Of a stretch of 64,000 nt of DNA, positions 48,509 through 58,338 are shown one piece after another; the stretch's first letter is position 1; every line of letters begins with the position of its first letter. A program made the position numbers and the translations under genes. Below the pieces are notes generated by a model. That model was not told the origin of the DNA. It made no database searches and saw only the letters and a program-made list of their open reading frames with translations. This DNA comes from Sorghum bicolor (lineage: Eukaryota; Streptophyta; Magnoliopsida; Poales; Poaceae), in the NCBI RefSeq assembly GCF_000003195.3, contig NC_012873.2, positions 43,456,061 to 43,520,060 on the forward strand, given 5' to 3'.

Positions 48509-50157
48509 TGTAGACGGTCCTTAAGTATCAAATTTAATTATCAAATAAACAAAGAAAAGGATCCAAATGAAATCAACATCTAGACTTAGGGTTTTATCTG
48601 ACAGAATTCCACGAGTTTTGGTGTTTGTCTATTTCTGCAGGGGGTTATCAGGAAATACAGAAGAAAGGCCCACACGTCGGGATTACATAGAGATATTAAC
48701 GTACCGCGCAATTATCTTACATCTAGAAGACTCCAGAAGCCACGAGACTGAAGCGGAGGCGAAACGGGGCCAGAGGCAGGGCGCCCGCCCTGTTCCCCTG
48801 GGCGCCCGCCCACCTCTGGAGTCCAATCAGGACTCTGCTTCGTGGGAGATCTCCACCGACCTAAAGGATGAATCCATAAAATCTATGTCGGTTTGATCCA
48901 ACGGCCCATATTCACTTGAAGGGACTATAAAACCAGACCCCCTGGCCCCTGGAGGAGAAGAGCCTCTCAACACTAATTCATTGTTCTTCAAGGGAGAAGA
49001 AGCCTCTGATCAAGATTAGAGCCACCACATCAATTAGATATCTAGATTAGCATAGCTACATAGGATTAGAATTAGAAGGAGTCAATCTTCGATTGGTTTC
49101 CGGATCTGTCAAGAGGATTCTTGGTAATTCTCTAATTGTTCTTCTAATTGCTTTCTAATTATCTTTGTTCTTCAGTATTATGAATATGACTTTGTTCTAC
49201 TTCAATATATTGCTTATGACTTTGCTCTACTTGCTTATATTCAAGATTATATTGTTCTTAGTTTATCATAGTTATGTACTTGGCTTAGTTAGATTGGATC
49301 TATATACATGCTTAGGATCGTATAGCATTTATCCATCGGATCCATGGGTAAATGATAGATATTGTGTAGGCGTGGTGCTTATACCGTATTTATCTGCGAT
49401 TGTACCCAATATGCCAGATCGTGGGGTAGTTCGTGATAGTGACAGCTTCATTGATTCTTATATAGTCCCCCTCTCGTGTATTGGGCTGGCAGAGCAATAT
49501 TATTACAGGGGAGTGATTGCTATGTTTCTCATTTACCTTGCTAATATCACTATGCATGGGCGTAGTCTTGTCTCACAATGATTGCTAAGTATGCTTGCAC
49601 TAATTATGATATGCTAGACTATATAGTTGAGAATAACTTAGGAAATATTCTTGTAGTTCGTTCTAATACCATGCTAATGACTTTCTAGAGTATCTAATTG
49701 AGGTGCTTATCATATTTATTATGTGGCTAGATCAGACTAATTATCTTTATCACTATTCATTATTTCATATATCTTTTATGTGACACTTATCCCTGTATGA
49801 AGAGTTAGATAAATATTCTCAATTATACATGCAATGATAGATGCTCAATCTCATATTCTATTCTGTAATCAATAGTGATGATTGCTAATCCCTTCCCAGT
49901 GGTAAAAATATAAATAACGATACCTGGAATACTTCCCGGTTAAAATGCTACATCGGTATTAATCTGTGCGCTTGCAGATCCCATTCATTATTTATTTAGA
50001 AGAGCAATTGCATATTTCAATACCGCGTCTCTTATATCATGCTGGGGATGACAACTTGGCTTAAGTGGTGTGAGGGATAGGTTTGGCATTTTTGGCACCG
50101 TTACTAGATTTAGAGAACTTAGTCTACTTTTGGTAATGATGTTAAGAATACCCAAGA
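48509..50157 (+). repeat. Element H 3' LTR
   Basis: Begins TGTAGACGG (one change from the 5' LTR) and ends ACCCAAGA, one change from CCCAACA. The TATA box is at 48926-48932. A short deletion near 48870 relative to the 5' LTR explains most of the length difference. Confidence 0.95.
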
Positions 50158-51690
50158 GGAGTCTAGGGTGATCTGAGGGCGAATAGGAGGTGGCATGTCT
50201 TCTTCATCTAGGGTGTGTTCCTGATGTGGTTGCCCAGATCCTCCTGCCTCGTGTGAATGCTGTCCCCTAGAGCCTCCTGCTCCATACATCTCCTGCCAGC
50301 CCGAGCCTCCTGCCTCATAAGGTGAAGGAACATACCCCATACCATAACCATACCTAGGGTTCAACCCAGGTGTGGTCATAGTTGGGGACCATCCCCTCTC
50401 TGGTGCAGCTGGTGCTGGCGTAGGCTGGGGTGGCTGAGCATGCTGTGCTGCCTCCTCTTGCCTCATCCTGCGTGATTCCCTGCGAGAAGCAGAACTCCTA
50501 CGAGCTTCTTCTTTCTCAACAAGCTCGAAGGTGAGAGATGGGCAAGTATATAAAGCGAGATCCGGGTTAGGTAACGGAATCTCGTTTATATATCCCGGAA
50601 AATAAAACACAAAGCCATTTCTAGATGCATTGCGCTTGATCACATGGGCTTGTGCCAGATAACGCTCATTAATCATGATGCGAGGAGAGGTAAGGTAAAC
50701 AATAGAATTAGCAGCCTATGGATTAACACTAGCAGCAAGACGAGTGATGAGTGAAGTGCACACGATAGGTGTGGCAGTTTTAAAAGAATGCAGCCAATGC
50801 TTAACAATTTCATAAACAGGTGCAACTTTGATTTTCTTAAGCATGGCATAAAGCATCTTCAACTCAAGATCCAAAACCAGATGGGTATCATCCCTAGAAA
50901 AAATAGAACAAGCAAGCCACTTATGCAAAAGCCTAAGTGTGGGATGATGGATGTTGTTGGCATTGGGTTGGAATTTTCCCACAATGTTCTGTCCCGAGAT
51001 CAGGTGCCAGAAACTATGACGATTATAACCAGAGAGGGAAAATCCAAATTGATAGAGCAGCGCGCATTAAAGCCTAAGTGTGCCGCCACATCTTTCCAGA
51101 AGAGAGAGTACTCATGCCAAAGCAACGGAAAGAAATACCATTGTCGACAATTTGCAGAGTGCCCAAAAATTGGATCGTCAGAAGACATGATCGAAGCTCA
51201 TGAACGGGGGCAACTCGGCTCCAACCAACATGCTCGAAAATGGTATTAAATTCTACATCCATACCTATCTGTTTGAGGAGGATGGGGTCGAACGTCGGTG
51301 AGTGCAAGAACACGCGTTCCTTCAGGAGCTCGTACGCCTGCTTCTCCCAATCACTCTCCAAGTCGATGAAGGGGGCGTCAGCTTCGTCGATGGCATGGCC
51401 GGTGAGCGTCTCCCCTTCATCTTGCGATGGTTGACCCTCTTGTGCAGGGGCACTCGAGCTGGATCCCCTGCGCAAGCGACGACCTCTCCGGAGTAGCCCG
51501 AAAACTCGATCACCGATTCCACTCATGGTGGGTAGCTAGCACTTTGAGCTTGAGCAAGAGGTTGTGCAGATTTTTGTTGCACAAAAGCTTATGTGGACAA
51601 GAGTAAAGAATGGTGGAGCAAGTGGAAGATGGAGGGAGTGAAGAAAATATGAATGTGAGAGGGGTGAGGTGCTCCACCCGGGATCCTCTC

Positions 51691-51700
51691 TATTTATAGA
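51691..51700 (-). promoter_or_regulatory. Internal TATA box upstream of the element F ORF1-like gene
   Basis: On the minus strand CTATAAATAGAG lies about 165 bp before the ATG at 51526. The LTR of F has CTATAAATAGAT at 39681-39691. Upstream of both is the same GC-rich module (51779-51830 here). Confidence 0.65.
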
Positions 51701-51778
51701 GCTGATAGCAGGCGCGGGAGCCCCCTCCACAACGGTCACTAGCCGTTGCCAGAAGGCGGCGGCCAGTAGCCATTGGGC

Positions 51779-51830
51779 AGGGTGCGGCCGCAACCAAGTG
51801 CGCCCGCAACCTGGTGGGCCCCACTCTGCC
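51779..51830 (-). promoter_or_regulatory. Internal copy of the element F LTR promoter-proximal GC module
   Basis: It aligns with 39800-39850 and 55184-55235 in the LTRs, sharing the blocks CCGCAACCA, GTGCGCCCGCAAC and TGGTGGGCCCCAC in the same order. The surrounding sequence is not obviously similar. Confidence 0.65.
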
Positions 51831-52315
51831 ACCCCTTTTGGCAGCGCCCTCCAACGGCTACTCCAAGGGAGTAGTCGGTTGCTGATGGGTCTGGTTCGAA
51901 AACTTGCTCCAGATCTTGATTTTCCACAAATTTATTCTAAACTTTTTGTTTTTCAAAAATAAAATAAAAATAAGATTTGAAAATCTAAAAGCCTCTAAAA
52001 ACAAGAAATGATTTTTATAAGATTTTTGGAGAAATTTTATTTTAGACTAAAACAAGGAATTTTATAAAATGAGAGGTAGAAAATAAAATATATTTATATA
52101 CATTTATAAAGATAAAAACTCTTCTTCTCTTTTTTAAGGAGGATTAGAATATAATACCTGAGTGGGGGCACCTCCCCCAAGCTTGGATGATAGTGCGGGC
52201 CTATCAGATACAAATTTTTTCCTTATATATATAAATATGTATTTTTTTGATAAATACCGAAGACCTTTCGGTAAGGGCACAACGTTTATAGTCCGTTGGC
52301 GAGACTCTTCTTCCT
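51831..52315 (-). other. Element F spacer between gag and ORF1-like gene
   Basis: AT-rich, no gene. It contains a polypurine hairpin (minus strand AGCTTGGGGGAGGTGCCCCC) at 52164-52184, just after the gag stop region. Confidence 0.6.
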
Positions 52316-53659
52316 TCATTGCCCTGTAGCTGCATGAACAAACTCAGAGGAACGTTCGGGTTGCCCCGGAATCTTCCCCGTGTCGCTGACAGGGATAGAA
52401 GCAGCTATCTGAGCCATCTGTGTTTCTATCATTTTATTAAAGCTAGCTTGATTTTTAACAGACGAAGAAAGAGCTTCAAGCTTAGCATTTATATTTTCAA
52501 AAACTTTGTCGTTAAAGGACAGCTTCTTGGTAAGATTCTCATTGATCTTAGCTTGTCCCAGAACGAGATCTTTCAAGGAAGGTTGATTTGAAAAAGAGTT
52601 TGAGAAGTTATTACCTTGTGGGCGGTGCTGAATGTACCACCCATTGTTACCTTGCTGAGGTGGCCTATACCCGTTGTTGACGAATGAAGCTTCTTCTTGG
52701 GTCTCAGGGCAATTGTTCCCTGAGTGGCCATTGTCACCACAGACTTCACATGATGTGTGTGAGTCTATGGCTTGGACGGTGTTGGTATTGATTATAGTGT
52801 CGTCCATCTTCTGTAACAGCAAGTCGATTTTTGCGACCAACAGCTCCGTCTCCTTGGCGGACTGTGAGCCTTTTTGTGTTTTCCTTCCTTCTCCCCAACT
52901 TCCATGGTTCGCCACCATCTTCTCGATGAGGGCGGTAGCTTGGGCAATGGTGAGAGAAAGGAAGGCACCTCTAGCTACGGCATCAACGTGCCCCTTTGAC
53001 ATGGCCGTAAGGCCTTCGTAGAAGTTCTGGAGGACTAGCCAGTCTTCCATTCCATGATGAGGACAGGCCCGGATGTACTCCTGGAGCCTTTCCCATGCTT
53101 CGGGGATGGACTCTAGTGAAGACTGCTGGAAGTTGGAGATCTTCCCCCTTAGAGCACTGGTTTTGCTCATGGGGAAGAACTTAGCGAGGAATGCTGCGGA
53201 ACACTTGTTCCAGGTGTCTATAGCTTCCTTGTTCTGGTAGAACCACTGTTTCGCCTTTCCCGTGAGGGAGAAAGGAAACAGACGGAGCCTGATGCTGTCT
53301 TGTGCGACATCTTTGATGACGATAGTGTCGCACAACTCAAGGAAGTGTTGAAGGTGAGCGTTGGCATCTTCGCTTGGCAAGCCACAGAACTGACTTGCCT
53401 GCACCTTCGAGATGAGGCCAGTACGGATCTCGAAGTTGTCATTCCCAACATTGACAGCGGGCCCAACGGGCACGTTGGCAACAGCGGGAGTGGAGTAGTC
53501 ACGGAGAGTCTTGGCCATCACGAAAAGTACGGTTGGTGCAGGGGTGATTGGTTTGTCTACCGGTGACGTAGCAGAGGATGAAGTGATGAATTCCTTTTTC
53601 TTCCCTACTAGTTTCTCTGGATTGCTGAGGAAGTTGTCCGGCAGGTCAAAACCAGTCAT
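52316..53659 (-). CDS. Element F Gag, intact
   Basis: 447 codons from ATG at 53659 to the stop at 52316, without breaks. The capsid region has FEIRTGLISKVQASQFCG (76-93), LFPFSLTGKAKQWFY (127-141), FLAKFFPMSKT (157-167) and ESIPEAWERLQEYI (183-196). A CCHC knuckle uses C304, C307, H312 and C317, and the tail has a predicted helical segment (about 370-420). It is homologous to the Gag of H but stops where the protease of H would begin. Gag would package F RNA, and an intact Gag in an element without pol suggests selection for self-packaging or recent mobility. Confidence 0.92.
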   Translation of the reverse strand: MTGFDLPDNFLSNPEKLVGKKKEFITSSSATSPVDKPITPAPTVLFVMAKTLRDYSTPAVANVPVGPAVNVGNDNFEIRTGLISKVQASQFCGLPSEDANAHLQHFLELCDTIVIKDVAQDSIRLRLFPFSLTGKAKQWFYQNKEAIDTWNKCSAAFLAKFFPMSKTSALRGKISNFQQSSLESIPEAWERLQEYIRACPHHGMEDWLVLQNFYEGLTAMSKGHVDAVARGAFLSLTIAQATALIEKMVANHGSWGEGRKTQKGSQSAKETELLVAKIDLLLQKMDDTIINTNTVQAIDSHTSCEVCGDNGHSGNNCPETQEEASFVNNGYRPPQQGNNGWYIQHRPQGNNFSNSFSNQPSLKDLVLGQAKINENLTKKLSFNDKVFENINAKLEALSSSVKNQASFNKMIETQMAQIAASIPVSDTGKIPGQPERSSEFVHAATGQ

Positions 53660-53780
53660 ACACTATCCTGTTTTCATTCCAATAAAAAGACGGAAGAAAA
53701 CAGCAAAGTTAGCATGTTTAAACTATGACTACCCATGCTTATTATGCAATCAATGTTATTTCCAGCAAGATGTTAAATGC

Positions 53781-53800
53781 CTTCCCCGGCAACGGCGCCA
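53781..53800 (-). other. Element F primer binding site
   Basis: Minus strand TGGCGCCGTTGCCGGGGAAG, a perfect Asp-tRNA-type site, lies 8 bp after the 5' LTR. Confidence 0.9.
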
Positions 53801-53808
53801 GAAATGCT

Positions 53809-55540
53809 TGTTGGCGTTTCTTAGCGAAACCACTAAAGATAGAGTTTGAGTCCATCCCTAATGATAACACTAGAAACGTTCTTGGCATATCCTAACCACC
53901 ATCACTTCAGAATGATAACCCAAGGCTCTTTACGGTGCGGGCCTAGGCAGTGCAGTCTGGTACTGATGATTAGTAATGCCAGATTGGCCTTCCTAACCAT
54001 CCTTACTTACGATATGCAAAGCTGTGGCCCGGTGCCGGGTGAGTGCACAAGGATTACAATCTTAAGTAAAGGTACTTAGGTACGCCAATCGATAGCTCAG
54101 TATGAAATAAGAATAACTCTGCAAGCGCACAGAACTATCATTGTAGCATTTCAACCCGTAAATGGGTGTCGTATTTATCATTCCCGTAGGAAGGCATTTA
54201 TATCTAGCATGGTTATAACATGATTACTTATTAAAATGCATGGTAAGCATAGAGTAAACAGGGGTAAGATATGATATTTGGAGATAGTGGACACACATCT
54301 GGGTCATCCTCAAGAATAAAAGATAAAATAAAGAATAAAAGAATATAACTACTGAGCAGGCATGGTTCGTATATAACTGTGCTAAGAACTGTTAGTAAGT
54401 CATCTAACTAGCATGTCTAGAGATAGGATCAGGTTTGAGATGATAGGGAGATCCCCATAGCTAGTCTGCCAGCAAATAGAGACTTTACATGACTCCTACC
54501 GAATATCCGAACATGGGGGAATAGGAAGGATGACAGGGCTGTCACCACCCTGCCACCTACCCCTCTGCCCGTGGGATACCCGCATATCCACTGTTCTCCG
54601 CATACCTGAACACCATGTTCACGTATTTGGAAACAACTCTTAACCGCCGCGGGCCCCAACCCTTCGAATTGACAGGCTAGGTTAAGAGCAACCGGAACGG
54701 CCCAGTGAACCATCATCTCATCCCTAATTCTACTTCTATTCATATAAGTTAGATGAACGATGAAGAACAGGGATGAATATATCAAGAACATAGCACAAGA
54801 ACTAAGAACTAGTTCATATACGATGAACATGATATGGACATAACTATACTCTAGTTCATAGCACAATTATATAAAGATAACAAGAACTTGCTCATGGAAG
54901 AAGACTGATTATGATTCATACCAGAGGATCCTTTCTTCCTAGGAGACAAGCTCTCCTTGGTAGCTCTTGCCTTGCTCTACTACTAGTCTAATACTAAAGC
55001 TACAAGTGAGAGGTGTGAGGAAATGTAGACTCCAAATGATGTGTGTTTTACAAATGAGGGGGAGCCAACTATTATAGCCCAACTAGGACGGTTTGGGGAT
55101 CTAAATATGGTAGTAGGTGAAACCGTCCTATGCATGGCTGCATGCAACCGCTAGAGAAAGGTGGGGCCGGTTTGCCGCCACCAAGGTTGCGCCCGCAACC
55201 AGGTGCGCCTGCAACCTGGTGGGCCCCACCTGGCCACCGCCTTCGCGTGGCTTGCTCCCTGCTGGACCTCCTTTGCTGCTTCGGTTACGATTGGGTCCAG
55301 TTCGATGTTGAAGGTGGGCTTCTTATTTATTTTTGATTGCACACTTGTGAATTCGTCTTTTGCGCTTTCTTTATTTTATTGTTTTCTTCCACTTGTCACA
55401 TTATAAATCCTGCAAAACAAAATACCATGGTACAAGTGGAACTATGTCAATAGCAAAAGCATATGTGATCTAAATATGTTTATTCCTCTTCTTTTTAGTC
55501 TAAGTTGGCAGTATAAAATCCTCCATAGTGACTGCCAACA
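53809..55540 (-). repeat. Element F 5' LTR
   Basis: 1732 bp, uninterrupted. It shows the site where G inserted in the other copy (GTTCTTGGCATATCC near 53879-53893). The TATA region has lost bases compared with the left copy (CTATAATAG near 55070-55078). Confidence 0.95.
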
Positions 55541-55879
55541 ACCAACTCATTGAGCCATATATTCATAACGCTTATTGTAATAAGGCATGAACAATATTAT
55601 TACTGAATATAGTACTCGTGAGGCAGAGGTTCCTCTGCTCACCAGGCCGATTCTGGCGATCTACTTTGTCTCTCTCACATCGCCTGTGATCGTCGGTGGC
55701 CACAGGTCTTACATATACGAGGTTGTCAGGCACACTTCATAGATTAGGTAAAGGCATTCTTAGCATGGTGTCACTATAAGTACAATTTCATCTATTTTTT
55801 GGGCTCATTCATTTGTAGCTATGGATACTCTTCATATATTTGGTTGCTAAATTGCTTTTATATGCATCTTTATTGGTAG

Positions 55880-56754
55880 ATGCATGATTATAAAAGCCAA
55901 GGAATTAAAAGTGTATGTTGGCATATACTTAATCCGAAAGCACTTACATGGAAGGCTATCTAGGAAGATAGACAATATTGCATGGACTATCTAACATCCT
56001 CCCTAGTGAAATATGCCAACCAAAAGTTCATGATGTTTGCACATCACTATGATGGGCATTGGATTGTTGTCATCATCTTCCAAGATTGGAGGAGGGTGAT
56101 GTACCTCAACTCCAATAGAGTTGGGAACTCAAAGTGGACTCATATTCAAGAAGTGATAGATGAGTGAGTATTGTCTAGCCTACTATGTATTTCTTTCTTA
56201 ATCAAGTTAGTAGAAGTCAAAAAAATTTAATAATAACTCATGTATTTGTAGGGCTTTTAGCAAATGACAACTCAAGATGAAGAAGAAAGGGTAGAAGAAA
56301 AGACGACGTTGACCCATCATTTCAAACTTGCAGTAAGTAGTGCTTCCATTGCACTTATAAAGTCATTTTGTCAATTCAACTAGTAACCATATGTTCCTTT
56401 ATTCCTAGTGCCAACAGCAAGGTTAGGGCCAGGGCCATGCCTGTGGGTTTTTCATGGCACACAACATGCTTTAGGCATTAAAATAGATAGACTATGATGA
56501 CCATAAGGTACAACTGCAATTACTTATGTATATGCTGACGCTCAGCTACTTTGATCTACTTGAAATGCCTTGATTTCCTAGGCTGTAGTTAATGGAATTG
56601 AGTGCACTGATGATGCTCTTAGCAACTACAGGATTATGAAATGATGACAACTGAAATCAACCTACCAGGCCTTAGAGAGGAGATCGTCAAGTTTATTATA
56701 GAGCAGATCATCAATGAAGGAGGCAACTTTCATGTCGGTGAAAGTCAACCATGA
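55880..56754 (+). pseudogene. Element D Ulp1-like (C48) cysteine protease, broken
   Basis: Exons inferred from frame and GT-AG sites: 55880-56166, 56252-56332, 56409-56508 and about 56630-56754. The first encodes MMFAHHYDGHWIVVIIF with the catalytic His, then VMYLNSNR, where Asn replaces the usual Asp. The third has the Gln-rich stretch and GHACGFFMAHNML with the catalytic Cys. TAG codons occur near 55960, 56426, 56473 and 56485. Ulp1-type proteases remove SUMO from proteins, and copies are common in grass CACTA elements and some Mutator-like elements. Confidence 0.72.
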
Positions 56755-57025
56755 TTAGTGCTAGGTATAGATATATTCATTTAGTCTCTACTTTTATAAC
56801 TGTTCTTTTAGAGTTGTGAGTTACTGGGTAAAATACTTATGATGAACTATGTAAGATACAATTAGAGATGAGGCACAATATGTGTACTATGTCTGATGAA
56901 CAATCTATGTATTATGTATGATGAACAGTTGTGATCGATCTTGTATATATATATATGTTACTTGTATGATATCAGTGTATATATATGTACAGATGGGTCT
57001 ATAGCCTGGATGCGTCCATGGTAAG
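56755..57025. other. Unassigned part of element D
   Basis: AT-rich, no gene, with a short TATATATA run near 56945-56958. Confidence 0.5.
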
Positions 57026-57171
57026 GAACATGTAGCGTCTCGCCTTCACGAGGCTAGACCCTCTTATATCTGGTAGCTTTTCTAGGACATAGTCTGCTCT
57101 TATAGGCCAACATCAATCTTTTTTGCACACTTTATCCTCACTCGTGTGCACCCGAGAAGTACTTCTTGGTC

Positions 57172-57214
57172 GGTTACCCATTCCTAAATTTCTCTAAGTC
57201 AAGCACGCTTAACT
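57172..57214 (-). promoter_or_regulatory. 5S-rRNA-like internal Pol III promoter, left Cassandra LTR
   Basis: Minus strand AGTTAAGCGTGCTT (57201-57214) matches 5S box A, and GGAATGGGTAACC (57172-57184) resembles box C, with start-to-start spacing of 30 bp as in 5S genes. It could support Pol III transcription, but that is inference. Confidence 0.8.
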
Positions 57215-57654
57215 TTAAAGTTCTTTAGAGTTGGACTTTCAGAAAAGAAGTTGCAACTTGTTAGTATGAGTATCCTATTAATCCTATTAAGCCCTAGGCT
57301 AGGATGTTACATCCTTACCTCATTAAGAGACCGACAACCTCGTCGGTCAACCCTACGCTAGGAATGTCCCCTCTTGGCTACGGTCATGTGTCAAGTGCCA
57401 GCGTATGTGCCATGTTGTGTGACCACTCTGGATCCATAGCACCAATGTGTACCATGCCTATGCAACTGCGATACACACGCCCGTGAAACCAAGAGAGTCG
57501 ACTCTAATACCATTCTATAACGTCGCCTTCACGAGGCCGAACCCGCTTACATCTGGTAGCTTTTCTAGGATATAGTCAGCTCTCATAGACCAACACTAAT
57601 CTCTTCTGCACACTTTATCCTCACTCATGTGCACCTAAAAAGTACTTTCCGGTC

Positions 57655-57687
57655 GGTCATCCATCCCTAAGTTAAGCACGATTAACT
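57655..57687 (-). promoter_or_regulatory. 5S-rRNA-like segment, right Cassandra LTR, shortened
   Basis: Box A-like AGTTAATCGTGCTT (57674-57687) and box C-like GGGATGGATGACC (57655-57667) are about 10 bp closer than in the left copy, so the middle part is deleted. Confidence 0.7.
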
Positions 57688-57770
57688 TTAGAGTTTTTTA
57701 GAGTTGGGCTTTCAGAAAAGAAGTTATCCTATTAATCCTATTAAGTCTTGGGTCAGGATGTTACAGAACA

Positions 57771-58338
57771 TACTACAGATGTGCAAATAAAACAAGAGTC
57801 AGTAGTGTGCTCATCACTAGAGACGCATAATAACAACATATGTATTAGCATCATAACTACAGACGCATGTACTATACACGTATCGCTACTATGCTCTTTT
57901 AGAAAAACATGTTTACTGCTGATGTCTGTAGTAGTAACCTACCTTCAGACACATGTAGAGCATGAGCGTTCGTATGATATTCACTAAAATTGGTGCGCAT
58001 AAAGAACATGTCTATAGTGGTATCCATACTGCAGACCCATGTGTCGTACATGTGTCTGAGTGTTGTCGTTCACACATAGTGTGTTCTATTTTAATCACAG
58101 TCCATGTGGGTACGTGTGTCTGTATGTGTATTTTTAATACAGACGTTTATTTTGTGTATCTATAATAAGCCTTATTACAAATGTCGTATTGCCCACGCGC
58201 GCTGGCACATCTGTGATGTACCTAAACGCTCATCTCTGCATTGCTTTTTTGACATAGTGTGCGAAAGCATTTTGATGGTGAGAAAATGGTCATCAATGCC
58301 AGATCAAACTTTTTACTGATGCTAAACTGCTAGTAGTG
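57771..58338. repeat. CACTA subterminal repeat region and 3' terminus of element D
   Basis: Several copies of a CAGACRCATGT-like motif occur in both orientations (near 57857, 57944, 58029, 58048, 58111). The terminus CTAGTAGTG is at 58330-58338. Such arrays bind the element's own TNPA-type protein in known CACTA elements. Confidence 0.65.

Larger units (their letters stand above)
41882..50157 (+). mobile_element. Element H: non-autonomous Athila-like element with double protease
   Basis: LTRs of 1654 bp (41882-43535) and 1649 bp (48509-50157) flank a primer site, gag, a tandem retropepsin block and a 2.2 kb non-coding region. The target duplication GGAGT is perfect (41877-41881, 50158-50162). 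LTR copies are almost identical, so this is one of the youngest insertions here. Its coding block and 3' region closely match element C. No RT, RNase H or integrase is present. Confidence 0.95.
41677..51526 (-). pseudogene. Element F ATHILA-ORF1-like protein, split by element H
   Basis: The ATG at 51526 starts MSGIGDRVFGLLRRGRRLRR, then an acidic linker. The conserved core (51400-50720) has FNTIFEHVGWSRVAPVHELR, LGTLQIVDNGISFRCFG and FQPNANNIHHPTLRLLHKWL. The tail (50700-50163) is Arg/Glu-rich and then rich in Pro, Gly and Gln. H splits it inside the tail, and the last roughly 65 codons resume at 41876 (LNTRMGGLELQQRQ) to a TAA at about 41691. The core resembles the ATHILA ORF-1 family, whose function is not established. 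Damage: a frameshift near 51130-51070, a TAG near 50716 and a TAG in the last part (near 41797). The gene has its own promoter-like region upstream. Confidence 0.72.
35284..55540 (-). mobile_element. Element F: non-autonomous Athila-like element, host of G and H
   Basis: LTRs start TGTTGGCGTTT and end GACTGCCAACA (+ strand reading). The left copy is 1736 bp after removing G and its CATAT duplication, and the right copy is 1732 bp. On the minus strand the order is 5' LTR (right), Asp-tRNA-type primer site, gag, ATHILA-ORF1-like gene, polypurine tract, 3' LTR (left). There is no protease, RT or integrase. It sits in the 3' LTR of E with TSD ACCAG/ACCAA. Confidence 0.93.
29638..55713 (+). mobile_element. 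Element E: Reina-type chromovirus, interrupted by F
   Basis: A short LTR of 271 bp (29638-29908) is matched by a split 3' LTR (35181-35283 plus 55541-55713). The target duplication TATAC is perfect (29633-29637, 55714-55718). A Met-tRNA-type primer site follows the 5' LTR. Gag, protease, RT, RNase H, integrase and a C-terminal chromodomain follow in order. Short LTRs, size of about 5.8 kb without F and the chromodomain type fit Reina. Numerous stops make it dead. Confidence 0.93.
35181..55713 (+). repeat. Element E 3' LTR, split by element F
   Basis: 35181-35283 is the first part and 55541-55713 the rest, ending GTCTTACA. The split duplicates ACCAG, now ACCAG at 35279-35283 and ACCAA at 55541-55545. 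The 5' LTR shows the unsplit sequence GAGACCAGCTCATTGAG. Confidence 0.93.
57031..57765 (-). mobile_element. Element I: Cassandra-type TRIM
   Basis: Direct LTRs 57031-57311 (281 bp) and 57516-57765 (250 bp) flank a roughly 204-bp interior. The target duplication GAACA is perfect (57026-57030, 57766-57770). On the minus strand the LTR begins TGTAACATCC, and the primer site TGGTATTAGAGTCGAC (57500-57515 region) follows the 5' (right) LTR. The LTRs carry a 5S-rRNA-like segment, the hallmark of Cassandra. No protein is encoded. Confidence 0.9.
29280..58338 (+). mobile_element. Element D: decayed CACTA (En/Spm) transposon, host of E and I
   Basis: The 3' end is TGCTAGTAGTG at 58328-58338 (CACTACTAGCA read inward), preceded by about 550 bp of subterminal repeats. 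To the left, a fragment reading GFMDDYICWNKH fits the end of a transposase-associated domain of TNP2-type transposases. To the right of element E, a Ulp1-like protease gene continues (55880-56754), as in many grass CACTA elements. I find no 5' CACTA terminus, so the left boundary is unknown. Removing E at its TATAC duplication makes the host continuous. Confidence 0.7.

Noticed and set aside
57500..57516. tRNA genes suggested by tRNA-3'-like sequences here and at other primer sites
   Set aside because: Each is only a 10-20 base primer binding site next to an LTR, with no cloverleaf around it.
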